In this document: positions 32,911-41,699 of the stretch, piece after piece | Layout of the letters: every line of letters begins with the position of its first letter | Position numbering within the stretch: the first letter of the stretch is position 1 | Made by a program: the position numbers and the translations under genes | Notes under the pieces: model-generated | The model's input: only the letters and a program-made list of their open reading frames with translations | Database searches by the model: none | What the model was told of the DNA's origin: nothing | NCBI RefSeq assembly: GCF_003634935.1 | Contig: NZ_RBXO01000001.1 | Coordinates: 7,713,501 to 7,777,500 of the forward strand | Direction of reading: 5' to 3' | DNA length: 64,000 nt | DNA from: Saccharothrix australiensis | GTDB taxonomy: Bacteria > Actinomycetota > Actinomycetes > Mycobacteriales > Pseudonocardiaceae

Positions 32911-32970
32911 ACCGCCCGCGTCAGCAAGTCACCGCCCGCGTCAGCCCGTCACCGCCCGCGTCAGCCCGTC
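32911..32970. repeat. three tandem 20-bp units
   Basis: The unit ACCGCCCGCGTCAGCCCGTC is repeated at 32911-32930 (two bases changed), 32931-32950 and 32951-32970. The last unit includes the stop codon of the acyl-CoA ligase, so the array seems to be a duplication of the gene's own 3' end. The flanking 32766-32910 shows no gene. Confidence 0.85.
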
Positions 32971-34531
32971 ACCGCGCCTCCCGCGCCCGCAGGTCCTTCC
33001 GGAGGATCTTGCCAGCCGCCGACTTCGGGATCGCGTCGATGAACTCCACCACGCGCACCTTCTTGTGCGGCGCCACGCGTTCCGCCACGAACGCCATCAC
33101 CGCCTCGGCGTCGAGCGACCCGCCCGGCTGCCCGACCACGAACGCCTTGGGCACCTCCTCGCCCTCCTCGTCGCGCACGCCCACCACCGCCGCGTCGGCG
33201 ATGCCCGGATGGGTCAGCAGCAGCGCCTCCAGCTCGGCGGGCGGCACCTGGTAGCCCTTGTACTTGATCAGCTCCTTGACCCGGTCCACGATGGTCACCA
33301 GCCCGCGGTCGTCGATCACGGCCACGTCGCCGGTGCGCAGCCAGCCCTCGGCGTCGAGCGTCGCCGCGGTCGCGTCCGGGTTGTTCAGGTAGCCCTTCAT
33401 GACGTTCGGGCCGCGGCACCACAGCTCGCCCCGCTCGCCCACGCCCACGTCCTCGCCGGTCGCCGGGTCCACGAACCGGCACTCCACGTTCGGCGCGATC
33501 ACGCCGACGGTGCCGACCGGGATGTCGTCGCGGCCGTCCGGGATCGCGTGGCTGACCGGGCTCATCTCGGTCATGCCGTAGCCCTGCGAGACGCGGCAGC
33601 CGAGGCGGCGCGCCACGGCCGCCGCCAGGTCGACGTCCAGCGGCGCGGCGCCGGAGAAGACGGTCCGCACGCCGGACAGGTCGTACTGGTCCACCAAGGG
33701 GTGCTTGGCCAGCGCCACGGCCAGCGGCGGCGCGATGTAGACCCGGTCGGTGCGGTGGTCCTGCATGACGCGCAGGAACTCGGGCAGGTCGAACCGGGGC
33801 ATGGTCACCACCGTCGCGCCCACGCGCAGGCCGTTGTTCATCAGCACCTGCATCCCGTAGATGTGGAAGAACGGCAGCACGGCCAGGATGCGGGTGTCCG
33901 GGCCGATCTCCAGCAGCGGCGCGCACTGCACGATGTTCGCGACCAGGTTGCGGTGGGTGAGCATGACGCCCTTGGCCCGCCCGGTGGTGCCCGACGAGTA
34001 CGGCAGCACCGCCACGTCCTCGGCCGGGTCGATCGCCACCTCGGGCACGGGCCCGGTCGAGCCGAGCAGCCCGGCGAGGTCCGGGTAGCCGTCGGCCCGG
34101 TCGAGCACCACGACGTCGGTGACACCGGCCCCGGCCGCGCCCGGCGCGGCGGTGGGCAGCAGCGCGGACACGGTGAACAGCATCTTCGCGCCCGCGTCCG
34201 AGAGCTGGTCGGCGATCTCGTCGGCCGTGTAGAGGGCGTTGACCGTGGTCGCGGTCGCGCCGGCGCGGAGGATGCCGTGGAAGGCGACCGCGTAGTACGG
34301 GGTGTTGGGGCTGAGGATGCCCACCACGTCGCCCTTGCCGACGCCGCGCTCGGCGAGCGCGGCGGCGAGGCGGTCCACGGCACCGGCGAGCCGGCCGTAG
34401 GTGAGGGAGGCGCCCGTGCGGCCGTCGACCAGCGCCACCCGGTCGGCGCGCTCGCCGAGGTCGGAGAACAGCAGTTCGTGCAGCGGGACGTCCGGCAACT
34501 CGACATCGGGGTACGGACTGCGGAAGACCAT
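32969..34531 (-). CDS. 4-coumarate--CoA ligase-like acyl-CoA synthetase
   Basis: 520 residues; ATG 34531 has GAGGTGG upstream. Adenylate-forming motifs YSSGTTGRAKGVMLTH, QGYGMTEMSPVSH, the hinge region GWLRTGDVAVIDDRGLVTIVDRVKELIKYKGYQVPPAELE (the 4CL/luciferase-type YKGYQVPPAE) and the catalytic lysine in PKSAAGKILRKDL. It activates an aryl or medium-chain acid as acyl-CoA. Monocistronic, between the small secreted protein and the DUF4349 lipoprotein. Confidence 0.88.
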   Translation of the reverse strand: MVFRSPYPDVELPDVPLHELLFSDLGERADRVALVDGRTGASLTYGRLAGAVDRLAAALAERGVGKGDVVGILSPNTPYYAVAFHGILRAGATATTVNALYTADEIADQLSDAGAKMLFTVSALLPTAAPGAAGAGVTDVVVLDRADGYPDLAGLLGSTGPVPEVAIDPAEDVAVLPYSSGTTGRAKGVMLTHRNLVANIVQCAPLLEIGPDTRILAVLPFFHIYGMQVLMNNGLRVGATVVTMPRFDLPEFLRVMQDHRTDRVYIAPPLAVALAKHPLVDQYDLSGVRTVFSGAAPLDVDLAAAVARRLGCRVSQGYGMTEMSPVSHAIPDGRDDIPVGTVGVIAPNVECRFVDPATGEDVGVGERGELWCRGPNVMKGYLNNPDATAATLDAEGWLRTGDVAVIDDRGLVTIVDRVKELIKYKGYQVPPAELEALLLTHPGIADAAVVGVRDEEGEEVPKAFVVGQPGGSLDAEAVMAFVAERVAPHKKVRVVEFIDAIPKSAAGKILRKDLRAREAR

Positions 34532-34951
34532 GCGGCCACCTCGCCTACTCGGTGGTAGCGACGATCCCGCCATCGTGAGCCACGACACAATCGCGGTCAA
34601 GGACGTCCGATGATCACGGAGGCGTTACTTAACCGAGCTAATAACACTCGAATGGAGTAGCGCCGGCTCTTGTGGTGATCGCCGGCGATCTGCCAAGTTG
34701 ACAGGGTTCGACCGGGTCGGCTCCCACGCACTCCGACGACCCGCTCGGCACCACCGCGGTTCGCCATCCCCCCGTCGAACCGCGGCCCGCTGGGATTCAC
34801 GGGCTCCCCCCGCCCGGATCCACCAGTAGCGGGGACTGACGTGGGGCGGCTTGAGCTCGTGACTCCCCCTCTCTCCCAAGCCGCCCCGCGCTCCCGCACG
34901 AAGCCCACTCACAGTAGGTTTCCCGTCAGGAAAGCATCACCCGTTCAGGCG
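34532..34951. other. spacer with two hairpins, no gene seen
   Basis: About 420 bases upstream of the ligase gene. Two simple hairpins are visible: ACCGCGGTTCG at 34753-34763 with CGAACCGCGG ending at 34785, and GGGGCGGCTT at 34843-34852 with AAGCCGCCCC at 34878-34887; the latter could terminate the minus-strand lipoprotein gene at 34952. An unusually AT-rich stretch at about 34625-34652 is a candidate promoter for the ligase. Open frames here have poor codon bias. Confidence 0.5.
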
Positions 34952-35866
34952 TCAGAGCGTAACCGCACTTTTGCGGCGACGACGCCACGCGAGGTATCCG
35001 ACCAGCGGCGTTCCCAGCACGACGACGAACGGCAGCGCGCCTCCGATGACGACGAGCGACCACGCGCCGGCGTCGACCACCGCGTCCCAGCCGCCCCGCA
35101 ACGCGGTCAGGAAGTTCTCCTCCTCGGGCGCGACGGGCGCGGTCCGCGTACCCACCGCCACGGTCAACGTCGACAGGGCGACCTGTCCCTTGAGCGAGTC
35201 GTGACGCCGCTGGAGCGACTCCAGCTCGCCCTGCCGCTTGGTCAGCTCCGCCTCGACCTGGGTGATCTCGGACGTGCTCGCGGCGCGCTCCAGCAGCCCG
35301 CGCACCCGTTCCACGCTCGCCCGCTGGTTCGCCAGCCGCGCCTCGACGTCGACGACCTGGTCGGTGACGTCCTCGGTGCGCACCTCGCGCCGCGTCACCT
35401 CCACGCCCGGCAGCCCGGACAGCGACGTGAGCACCGCGTCCAGCCGGTCGGCGGGCACCCGCAGGGTCACCGTGCCGCGGTCCCGCGTGGTGTTCTCCTG
35501 CGCCGGGAAGCCGCCCTCGGCGAGGGCCAGCTCCTTGGCCTTCGCGAGCACGGCCCCGACCTCCGACGCGCGCAGGTCCACCGACGCGGTGCGCACCAGG
35601 TGGCGGTTCGCCGCGACCACACCGGCGGCCTGCCCCTGCTGCTCGGGACCGGCCTTCTCCGTGTTCGGCTGCTCGGTGCCGGCCTTCCCGGTGTTCGGCT
35701 TCTCCGGGCCGGCCTTCTCCGGCGCGACGCCCGGCGCCTGCCGACCCGCGCCGTCCGGCCTGCCCTCCGCAGGCGCGACGGCGACCGACCCGCCGCTGCC
35801 GCCCGCCGAGCACCCGGCCAACACCAGCGCCGCCAGCACCGCCAGCGCTCCCACCCGTCCGCCCAT
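34952..35866 (-). CDS. DUF4349 lipoprotein with membrane-anchored C-terminus
   Basis: 304 residues; ATG 35866 with GGGAGGGG upstream. Lipoprotein signal LAALVLAGCSAGG (Cys19), then a 60-residue linker with pentad repeats (KAGPE KPNTG KAGTE QPNTE KAGPE). The DUF4349 domain (about 88-240) includes VRTASVDLRASEVGAVL, GTVTLRVPADRLDAVL and a coiled coil around QRASVERVRGLLERAASTSEITQVEAELTKRQGELESLQRR. A C-terminal membrane helix and Arg/Lys stop-transfer follow. Function unknown; DUF4349 proteins are envelope-associated. Confidence 0.85.
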   Translation of the reverse strand: MGGRVGALAVLAALVLAGCSAGGSGGSVAVAPAEGRPDGAGRQAPGVAPEKAGPEKPNTGKAGTEQPNTEKAGPEQQGQAAGVVAANRHLVRTASVDLRASEVGAVLAKAKELALAEGGFPAQENTTRDRGTVTLRVPADRLDAVLTSLSGLPGVEVTRREVRTEDVTDQVVDVEARLANQRASVERVRGLLERAASTSEITQVEAELTKRQGELESLQRRHDSLKGQVALSTLTVAVGTRTAPVAPEEENFLTALRGGWDAVVDAGAWSLVVIGGALPFVVVLGTPLVGYLAWRRRRKSAVTL

Positions 35867-35948
35867 GATCCCCTCCCGTGCTCCGTCACCGCCGGGACGG
35901 AACGGGGCGCACGGGCAGTTGCGCGGAGTCGATCACGATTCGGACACC

Positions 35949-35970
35949 GGCGCGGGCGTCGGCCCGCGCC
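35949..35970 (-). terminator. hairpin terminator after ybjN-like gene
   Basis: A 9-bp GC stem (GGCGCGGGC, 35949-35957, with 35962-35970) closed by a GTCG tetraloop starts 15 bp past the stop of the YbjN-like gene on the minus strand. It would end the hydrolase-mshA-ybjN operon. Confidence 0.6.
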
Positions 35971-35985
35971 CGGTCCACCCCGTCG

Positions 35986-36462
35986 TCAGTCCACGAGGTG
36001 CTGGAACGCCCGGAGGTTCGCCAACGACTCGCCGCGCGACACGCGCCAGTCCCACTCGCGCCGGATCGCGCCCTTGAACCCGATCTCCAGCAGCGTGTTG
36101 AAGTCGCCGTCGGCGGCTTCCACGACCTGCCCGAGCACCCGGTCCAGCTCGTCGGGCGTCACGGCGTGCAAGGCCACCCGCCCCACCAGGTAGATGTCGC
36201 CGCGCGCGTCGACCGTGTAGTGCACGCCGTAGAGCTTGGCGTTGCGCCGCAACAGGAACCGGTAGACGTCCTCGTGCGCCTCATCCGGCTTGCGGCACAC
36301 GAACGCCTCCACGACCAAGGCGTGCCTGCCGATGACCAGCCAGCAGTTGGTCTGGAGCTTCTTCGTGCCCGGCAACGTCACGAAGAACCGGCCCGGCTCG
36401 TCGTGCCGGTAGGTCAGCTCCCGGTCGTCCAGGGCGGACCCGATGACCTCGTCCAGGCTCAA
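35986..36462 (-). CDS. YbjN-domain protein
   Basis: 158 residues from TTG 36462, which overlaps the mshA stop (TTGA) and has GAGG 7 nt upstream. Type III secretion chaperone-like YbjN fold: FFVTLPGTKKLQTNCWLVIGRHALVVEAFVCRKPDEAHEDVYRFLLRRNAKLYGVHYTVDARGDIYLVGRV. It corresponds to Rv0487, downstream of mshA in mycobacteria. Role unknown; a chaperone-like function for MshA is possible only by constant linkage. Confidence 0.85.
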   Translation of the reverse strand: MSLDEVIGSALDDRELTYRHDEPGRFFVTLPGTKKLQTNCWLVIGRHALVVEAFVCRKPDEAHEDVYRFLLRRNAKLYGVHYTVDARGDIYLVGRVALHAVTPDELDRVLGQVVEAADGDFNTLLEIGFKGAIRREWDWRVSRGESLANLRAFQHLVD

Positions 36463-37712
36463 GCGAAAACCTCCTCGCGGAACACGTCCCGCGCTTGGGC
36501 GTACCCCGCGAGCAGTGAATCAGTCGTGCGGTCCCACGAGAACCGGCGGGCGTGCCCCACCGCGTTGGCCGCCAGCCCCTCCCGGTACGCGGGGTTGGTC
36601 GCGACGTCGCCCAGCGCCCTCGCCCACGCGCCGGCCTCGTGGCCGGCCACCAGCAGGCCCGACACGCCGTCCCGCACGGCCACCGGCAGCCCGCCGACCG
36701 CCGCCGCCACGACCGGCGTGCCGCACGCCTGCGCCTCCAGCGCCACCAGGCCGAACGACTCGTTGTGGCTCGGCACCGCGACCACGTCGGCCGCCCGGTA
36801 CACCCGCGCCAGCGCCGCGCCGCCCTGCGGCGGCAGGAACCGCACCACGTCGGCCACGCCCAGCTCGCCGGCCAGCCGCTTCAGCTCCTCGGGCGTCCTC
36901 ACCCCGCTGCCCGACGGACCGCCGACGACCAGCACCACCAGCCGCTCCCGCAACCCCGGCGCGCGCGCCAGCAGCTCGGCGGCGGCCCGGACCAGCACGT
37001 CCGGCGCCTTCAACGGCTGGATGCGGCCCACGAACGCGAGCACCACGTCGTCCGGCCGCAGCCCGAGCGCGGCGCGGGCCGCCGGCCGGTCGCCCGGCGT
37101 GAACCGGTCGAGGTCCACCCCCGGCGGCACGACCAGCACCTTCGCCGGGTCCGCCGCGTACAGGTCGACCAGCTCGCTCGCCTCGACCTCGGTGTTGGCG
37201 ACCAGCCGGTCCGACTCGGCCACGACCTGCTCCTCGCCGATCACCCGCAGCCGGGGCTCGGGCGTGTCGCTGGCGGCCAGGTTGGCGTTCTTGACCTTCG
37301 CCAGGGTGTGCGCGGTGTGCACGAGCGGCACCGCCCAGCGGTCCCGCGCCAGCCAGCCCACCTGCCCGGACAGCCAGTAGTGCGAGTGGATGACGTCGTA
37401 GTGCCCCGGCTCGTGGTGCGCCTCGGCGCGCAGCACGCCCGCGGTGAACGCGCACAGCTGACCGGGCAGCTCCTCCTTGCCCAGGCCCTCGAACGGGCCG
37501 GCCACCACGTGCCGCACCGTGACGCCCGGCGCCAGCTCGGCCACCGGCGGCAGCTCGGAGGACGTGGCGCGGGTGAAGACCTCCACCTCGACGCCCCGCC
37601 GCGCCATGCGCGTCGCCGTCTGCACGATGTAGACGTTCATGCCGCCCGCGTCGCCCGTGCCGGGTTGCTCCAGCGGCGACGTGTGCACGGACAGCACCGC
37701 GACGCGCCTCAC
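36459..37712 (-). CDS. mshA: D-inositol-3-phosphate glycosyltransferase (mycothiol synthesis)
   Basis: 417 residues from a GTG overlapping the hydrolase stop (GTGA). GT-B family 4: N-terminal VHTSPLEQPGTGDAGGMNVYI (inositol phosphate and donor loop), DVIHSHYWLSGQVG, VHTAHTLAKVKN, then the C-terminal UDP-GlcNAc domain VPPGVDLDRFTPG, LAFVGRIQPLKAPDVL and the E-x7-E-like PSHNESFGLVALEAQACGTPVVA. First step of mycothiol synthesis. A mycothiol-dependent-type enzyme is encoded at 44306-45040. Confidence 0.93.
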   Translation of the reverse strand: MRRVAVLSVHTSPLEQPGTGDAGGMNVYIVQTATRMARRGVEVEVFTRATSSELPPVAELAPGVTVRHVVAGPFEGLGKEELPGQLCAFTAGVLRAEAHHEPGHYDVIHSHYWLSGQVGWLARDRWAVPLVHTAHTLAKVKNANLAASDTPEPRLRVIGEEQVVAESDRLVANTEVEASELVDLYAADPAKVLVVPPGVDLDRFTPGDRPAARAALGLRPDDVVLAFVGRIQPLKAPDVLVRAAAELLARAPGLRERLVVLVVGGPSGSGVRTPEELKRLAGELGVADVVRFLPPQGGAALARVYRAADVVAVPSHNESFGLVALEAQACGTPVVAAAVGGLPVAVRDGVSGLLVAGHEAGAWARALGDVATNPAYREGLAANAVGHARRFSWDRTTDSLLAGYAQARDVFREEVFA

Positions 37713-38512
37713 CGGCAGACCTCCGTCACGAAGGCGGCCAGCTCGGCGGCGAACCGCTCGGGCCGCTCCAGGAACGGCATGTGGCCGACGTCCTCGTAGC
37801 GGCGCAGCTCGGCGCCGGGGATGGTGGCCGCCGCGTACTCGCCGGCGGACGGGTCGACCACCTCGTCGCGCGTGCCGTGCACCACCAGCGCCGGCCGGTC
37901 GAACGCCCGCAGCACGTCGGCGTTGTCCAGGTCGCGCCGGAACAGCTCCTCGCGCACCCTCGGCGACACCCTCAGCGCCGTGCCGAGCAGGCGCTGGTTC
38001 AGGCCGCCGGGCAGGCCGGGCGCGAGCTGGGTGAAGAACCGGTGCATCGCGGGCACCGCGACACCCGGGTCCTCGGACAGCGCGTCGGGCAGCGCCTCGC
38101 GCGTCAGCCGCCCCGTCGCGCCACCCGGTCGGTCGCGGCCCAGTTCGGTGATGGCGTCCACCAGCACCAGGCCGCGCACCCGCGACGTGCCGTGGAAGCG
38201 CAGGTAGTCGGCGATCACCAGGCCGCCGTAGGACCAGCCGACCAGCACCGCCGGTCCGGTGTGGTCCAGCACGGTCCGCAGGTCGCCCGCCCAGGTCGCC
38301 GAGTCGCGGTAGCCGTCGTCCGGGGTGTCGGACTCGCCGTGACCGCGCAGGTCGAGGGCGTGCAGGCGCAGCGCCGGGTCCTGGGGTGCGTACGTCCACG
38401 CCTCCCCGGACTGCGCCCAGCCGTGCACCAGCACCGCGGCCGGGCCGCCCGCCGGCCCCGACTCCCGGACGATCAGCCGCACGCCCCCGTCGGTGAGGAG
38501 AGAAGTCAGCAC
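37709..38512 (-). CDS. alpha/beta hydrolase
   Basis: 267 residues from GTG 38512 (an in-frame TTG at 38524 is possible). Oxyanion loop AAVLVHGWAQSGE, nucleophile elbow VGWSYGGLV (Ser), acid in HGTRDEVVDP and His in DVGHMPFLERPERF: a complete catalytic triad of the epoxide-hydrolase/esterase type. Overlaps mshA by 4 bp, so it is co-translated with mycothiol and YbjN functions. Substrate unknown. Confidence 0.85.
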   Translation of the reverse strand: MLTSLLTDGGVRLIVRESGPAGGPAAVLVHGWAQSGEAWTYAPQDPALRLHALDLRGHGESDTPDDGYRDSATWAGDLRTVLDHTGPAVLVGWSYGGLVIADYLRFHGTSRVRGLVLVDAITELGRDRPGGATGRLTREALPDALSEDPGVAVPAMHRFFTQLAPGLPGGLNQRLLGTALRVSPRVREELFRRDLDNADVLRAFDRPALVVHGTRDEVVDPSAGEYAAATIPGAELRRYEDVGHMPFLERPERFAAELAAFVTEVCR

Positions 38513-38579
38513 GTCCCGTTCCAACGCGGGGACGGACCGATCGCTTCCCGCCGGACGGGTGGTCGCGGCGCGCGACCGG

Positions 38580-39725
38580 TCAGAGCGCGGACATCGTCTG
38601 CCACTGCGACCACGGGATCTGCCAGTCGTACCAGTCGTACTGGGCGGGCAGGGTGGTGATCGAACCGGTGACCTCCACCGGGTCGCCGACCAGGGCGCTG
38701 TCGTAGTACGCCTTGGCGTCGGCCTCCAGCAGGTTCGCGCAGCCGTGCGAGGTGTTGTTCCGGCCGATGTTGCCCGCGTTGTCGTTGTTCTCGTGGATGA
38801 ACTCGCCGTGGTTGGAGAACCGGACGGCCCACTTCTTCAGCACGTTGGTGTAGCCGTAGCGCGGGTTGTCGAAGCTGAACTGCGGGTCCTTCTGCATGAC
38901 CACGAACGTGCCGTTCGGGGTGGTCAGCTCCGGGTCCGCGTCCTTGCCGAACGACGCCGGGTAGGACGCCACGGTCGCGCCGTCGCGCTGCACCACGAGC
39001 TGGTGCGACGGGGTGTCGATCTTCACGACCTGGTTGCGCCCGATGGTGAAGTCGCTGGTCACGTCCGCCCTGCCGTACGCGCCGCCGCCGTAGTGCACGC
39101 CGTAGAGCTTGGCCTCCACGTGCACCTTGGTGTTCGCGGGCCAGTACGCCTCCGGCCGGTAGTGCACCTCGCGGGAGTTCAGCCAGGCCCAGGCGCCCTT
39201 GACGCCGGCCGAGTTGGTCACCGTCAGCGCCTTCTCGGCGGCGGCGCGGTCGGTCACGTCGGCCTCGAACCTGACCATGATCGGGATCGCGACGCCGACC
39301 GTCTGGTCGTCGGAGGGGAACAGCGTCGCGCGCACCTGCGAGGCGGGCTCGACGGTGGTGAACGCGCCCTTGAGGTCGACCTTCTTGCCGTCGGTGCCGG
39401 TCGCGCGGCCCGCGTAGGCGTAGCTCTTGCCGAACCCGAGCGGCTCGCTGCTGGCCCAGGACTTCTTGTCGGGCGCGAGCGCGCCCTGGACGGGCTTGCC
39501 CTCGGGGTTGGTCACGGCGACCTCGTCGATCGTGCCCTCCGCCACGGTGACCTGGACCGGCACGTTCACCGGCACCCCGGTCGCGCCGTCGGCGGGCGCG
39601 GTCGTGAACTTCGCCACCGGCGGCCGGTCGTCCGCCGCCGGCTGGGCCGCGCCGGGCTTCACCTCCGCGGAGCAACCGGCGAGGAACGCCACACCGAGCA
39701 GCAGGGCCGTGACTTTCATGCGCAC
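38580..39725 (-). CDS. L,D-transpeptidase lipoprotein
   Basis: 381 residues. GTG 39725 lies 7 nt after GGGAGG and is preferred over ATG 39719. Lipoprotein signal with lipobox LAGC, two Ig-like domains (about 40-250; the second with FEADVTDRAAAEKALTVTNSAGV), then a YkuD catalytic domain with SFDNPRYGYTNVLKKWAVRFSNHGEFIH and the nucleophile motif SHGCANL. A C-terminal WYDWQIPWSQW tail is typical of the mycobacterial LdtB/LprQ group (Rv0483). It forms 3-3 peptidoglycan cross-links outside the membrane. Confidence 0.92.
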   Translation of the reverse strand: MRMKVTALLLGVAFLAGCSAEVKPGAAQPAADDRPPVAKFTTAPADGATGVPVNVPVQVTVAEGTIDEVAVTNPEGKPVQGALAPDKKSWASSEPLGFGKSYAYAGRATGTDGKKVDLKGAFTTVEPASQVRATLFPSDDQTVGVAIPIMVRFEADVTDRAAAEKALTVTNSAGVKGAWAWLNSREVHYRPEAYWPANTKVHVEAKLYGVHYGGGAYGRADVTSDFTIGRNQVVKIDTPSHQLVVQRDGATVASYPASFGKDADPELTTPNGTFVVMQKDPQFSFDNPRYGYTNVLKKWAVRFSNHGEFIHENNDNAGNIGRNNTSHGCANLLEADAKAYYDSALVGDPVEVTGSITTLPAQYDWYDWQIPWSQWQTMSAL

Positions 39726-39805
39726 TGTTCGACCTCCCGAACGCAGGACGTGCACTGGGGGCTTTCGGTGCTGGTGACCCGCATCACACACCTAGGATCA
39801 CCGCT

Positions 39806-40537
39806 GTGACCCGTCCTATCGCAGTCGTCACCGGGGCCAGCGCGGGCATCGGTGAGGCCACCGCCCGCCGGCTCGCCGCCGAGGGCTTCCACGTCGTGCT
39901 GGGCGCCCGGCGGCTCGACCGCCTCCACACTATCGCGGATGACATCGGGGGCACGGCGCTGGAACTCGACGTCACGTCGCCGGAGTCGGTCGCGGCGCTC
40001 GTCGCCGCCGTCCCCGAGGCGCGCGTGCTGGTCAACAACGCGGGCGGGGCGCGGGGCCTGGACCCGGTCGCGACGGCCGACGAGGACGACTGGCGGTGGA
40101 TGTGGGAGGCCAACGTCCTGGGCACGCTGCGCGTCACCAAGGGCCTGCTGCCCGCGCTCCTCGCGTCCGGCGACGGTCACATCGTCACGGTCACCTCGGT
40201 GGCGGCCTACGAGGCGTACGACAACGGCGCGGGCTACACCTCGGCGAAGCACGCCCAGTCCGCGCTGCACCGCACGCTGCGGGGCGAGCTGCTGGGGCGG
40301 CCGGTCCGCGTCACCGAGGTCCTGCCGGGGATGGTGGAGACCGACTTCTCGGTCAACCGGTTCGGCGGCGACGCGGACCGGGCGGCGGCCGTCTACGCCG
40401 GCATGACCCCGCTCACGGCCGACGACGTGGCCGACGTCATCGCGTTCGCCGTGACGAGGCCGTCGCACGTGAACCTGGACCAGATCGTGCTCAAGCCGCG
40501 GGCGCAGGCGTCGGCGACGCGGGTGCACCGGGACTGA
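39806..40537 (+). CDS. SDR family NAD(P)-dependent oxidoreductase
   Basis: 243 residues from GTG 39806, 80 bp from the divergent L,D-transpeptidase. Classical short-chain dehydrogenase: VVTGASAGIGEATARRL, LELDVTSPESV, VLVNNAGGARG, catalytic S-Y-K in VTSVAAYEAYDNGAGYTSAKHAQ and PGMVETDF. YdfG/serine-dehydrogenase-like length. It corresponds in position to Rv0484c. Substrate unknown. Confidence 0.88.
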   Translation: MTRPIAVVTGASAGIGEATARRLAAEGFHVVLGARRLDRLHTIADDIGGTALELDVTSPESVAALVAAVPEARVLVNNAGGARGLDPVATADEDDWRWMWEANVLGTLRVTKGLLPALLASGDGHIVTVTSVAAYEAYDNGAGYTSAKHAQSALHRTLRGELLGRPVRVTEVLPGMVETDFSVNRFGGDADRAAAVYAGMTPLTADDVADVIAFAVTRPSHVNLDQIVLKPRAQASATRVHRD

Positions 40538-40620
40538 TCGCCGCGCGGGATGCCGGCCGCCGGGGCGCGGTGCGTGGACCGGACCCTCCGACGGACGTCC
40601 TCACCCCGGGCGTTGCCCGG

Positions 40621-41577
40621 TCATGCCTCCACTGCCAGCAGATCCACGTCGAGCTGGTCGAGGACGTTCGCGATGGGGTTGGCGAACCCGCGCCGCGCGC
40701 TCCCGCCGCAGTACAGGCCGACCACGCGGTTGTCGTCGTCCAGCAGCACCGCGCCGGAGTCGCCGTGGTCGGCGAACGCGCCCTCCACCCGGATCTGGTC
40801 GCGCAGCGTCCGCACGCCCAGCCCCACGCCGAAGTCGAGCGTGATCGCGGCGTCCGTGGACGCCACCACGCCCTCCGTGAGCGCCGTCGTCCGGCCCCGC
40901 TTGCGCACCCGCTGCCCGACGCGGGCCTCGCCCCGGCCGGTGATCGCGCCCACCCCGACCACCTCGGGCCGCGACCGCGGCGTGGTGAGCAGGATCGCCG
41001 CCGCGTCGACCGTGCCCGACAGCGCGGCCCGCGCCAGCACGCCGATCCGGTCGCGGTACGGGTGCCCACCGTCCACCCGGGACGGGTGCACCATCGGGTC
41101 GCCGACCGCCCAGGCGTCGTCCACGCACGCGATGTGGAACGCCGTCAGCGCCATCGTGCGCCGCTTGGCTCGCGGTGTCACCAACGCGCCCAGCGTGCCG
41201 GCCACCAGGTAGTCGTCGGCGCGCGCGACGTCCGGCGGCACGAGGCGCACCGCCCGGCTCGGACCCATCCCGATGCCGCCGAGCAGCAGGTCGTGCCGCT
41301 CGGCCCCGCTCACCCCACCCGACGAGGCCAGCGTGTGGTGCGGGTGGAACACGTCCTCGACCACGTCCGTGGGCACGCCGAGCACGTCCGGCGGGATGGT
41401 GAACTGCGCCGAGGTCCGCTTGTGCCGCACGTAGACGACGATCCCGAGCACCCCCGCGCCGCGCCCGCCGACGACCTTCTCCCCGACGTCCACCCCGACG
41501 ACGCCCGGCCGGCACAGGAAGTCGTCCTCGACCAGCCGCTTGATGGACCTGACCAGAGCCCGCCCGTCGCCCGCCAT
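40621..41577 (-). CDS. trypsin-like serine peptidase-fold protein
   Basis: 318 residues; ATG 41577 with GGAGG 6 nt upstream. No signal peptide. Chymotrypsin-fold marks: candidate His in LTAFHIACVDDAWAVGDP and candidate nucleophile in GAFADHGDSGAVLLDDDNRVVGLYCGG (GDSGA). An N-terminal beta-rich region (VVGVDVGEKVVGGRGAGVLGIVVYV) precedes it. Resembles cytoplasmic trypsin-like peptidases of the Nal1-type group seen in bacteria. Physiological target unknown. Confidence 0.7.
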   Translation of the reverse strand: MAGDGRALVRSIKRLVEDDFLCRPGVVGVDVGEKVVGGRGAGVLGIVVYVRHKRTSAQFTIPPDVLGVPTDVVEDVFHPHHTLASSGGVSGAERHDLLLGGIGMGPSRAVRLVPPDVARADDYLVAGTLGALVTPRAKRRTMALTAFHIACVDDAWAVGDPMVHPSRVDGGHPYRDRIGVLARAALSGTVDAAAILLTTPRSRPEVVGVGAITGRGEARVGQRVRKRGRTTALTEGVVASTDAAITLDFGVGLGVRTLRDQIRVEGAFADHGDSGAVLLDDDNRVVGLYCGGSARRGFANPIANVLDQLDVDLLAVEA

Positions 41578-41699
41578 GACGACCTCCAACCACCTCTACC
41601 CACCATGAAACGCGAGGGGTGAGATTTCGTCACACGCAGTCACCCGTTCGGCTGGTCGGCGGGCGCGCGCACCGTCCCGAACGGACCAGCGGGCCGGCC

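Noticed and set aside
34597..34912. Possible small genes in the 34.5-34.9 kb spacer
   Set aside because: Open frames on both strands lack the strong third-position GC bias of neighbours and have no ribosome site or recognisable domain.
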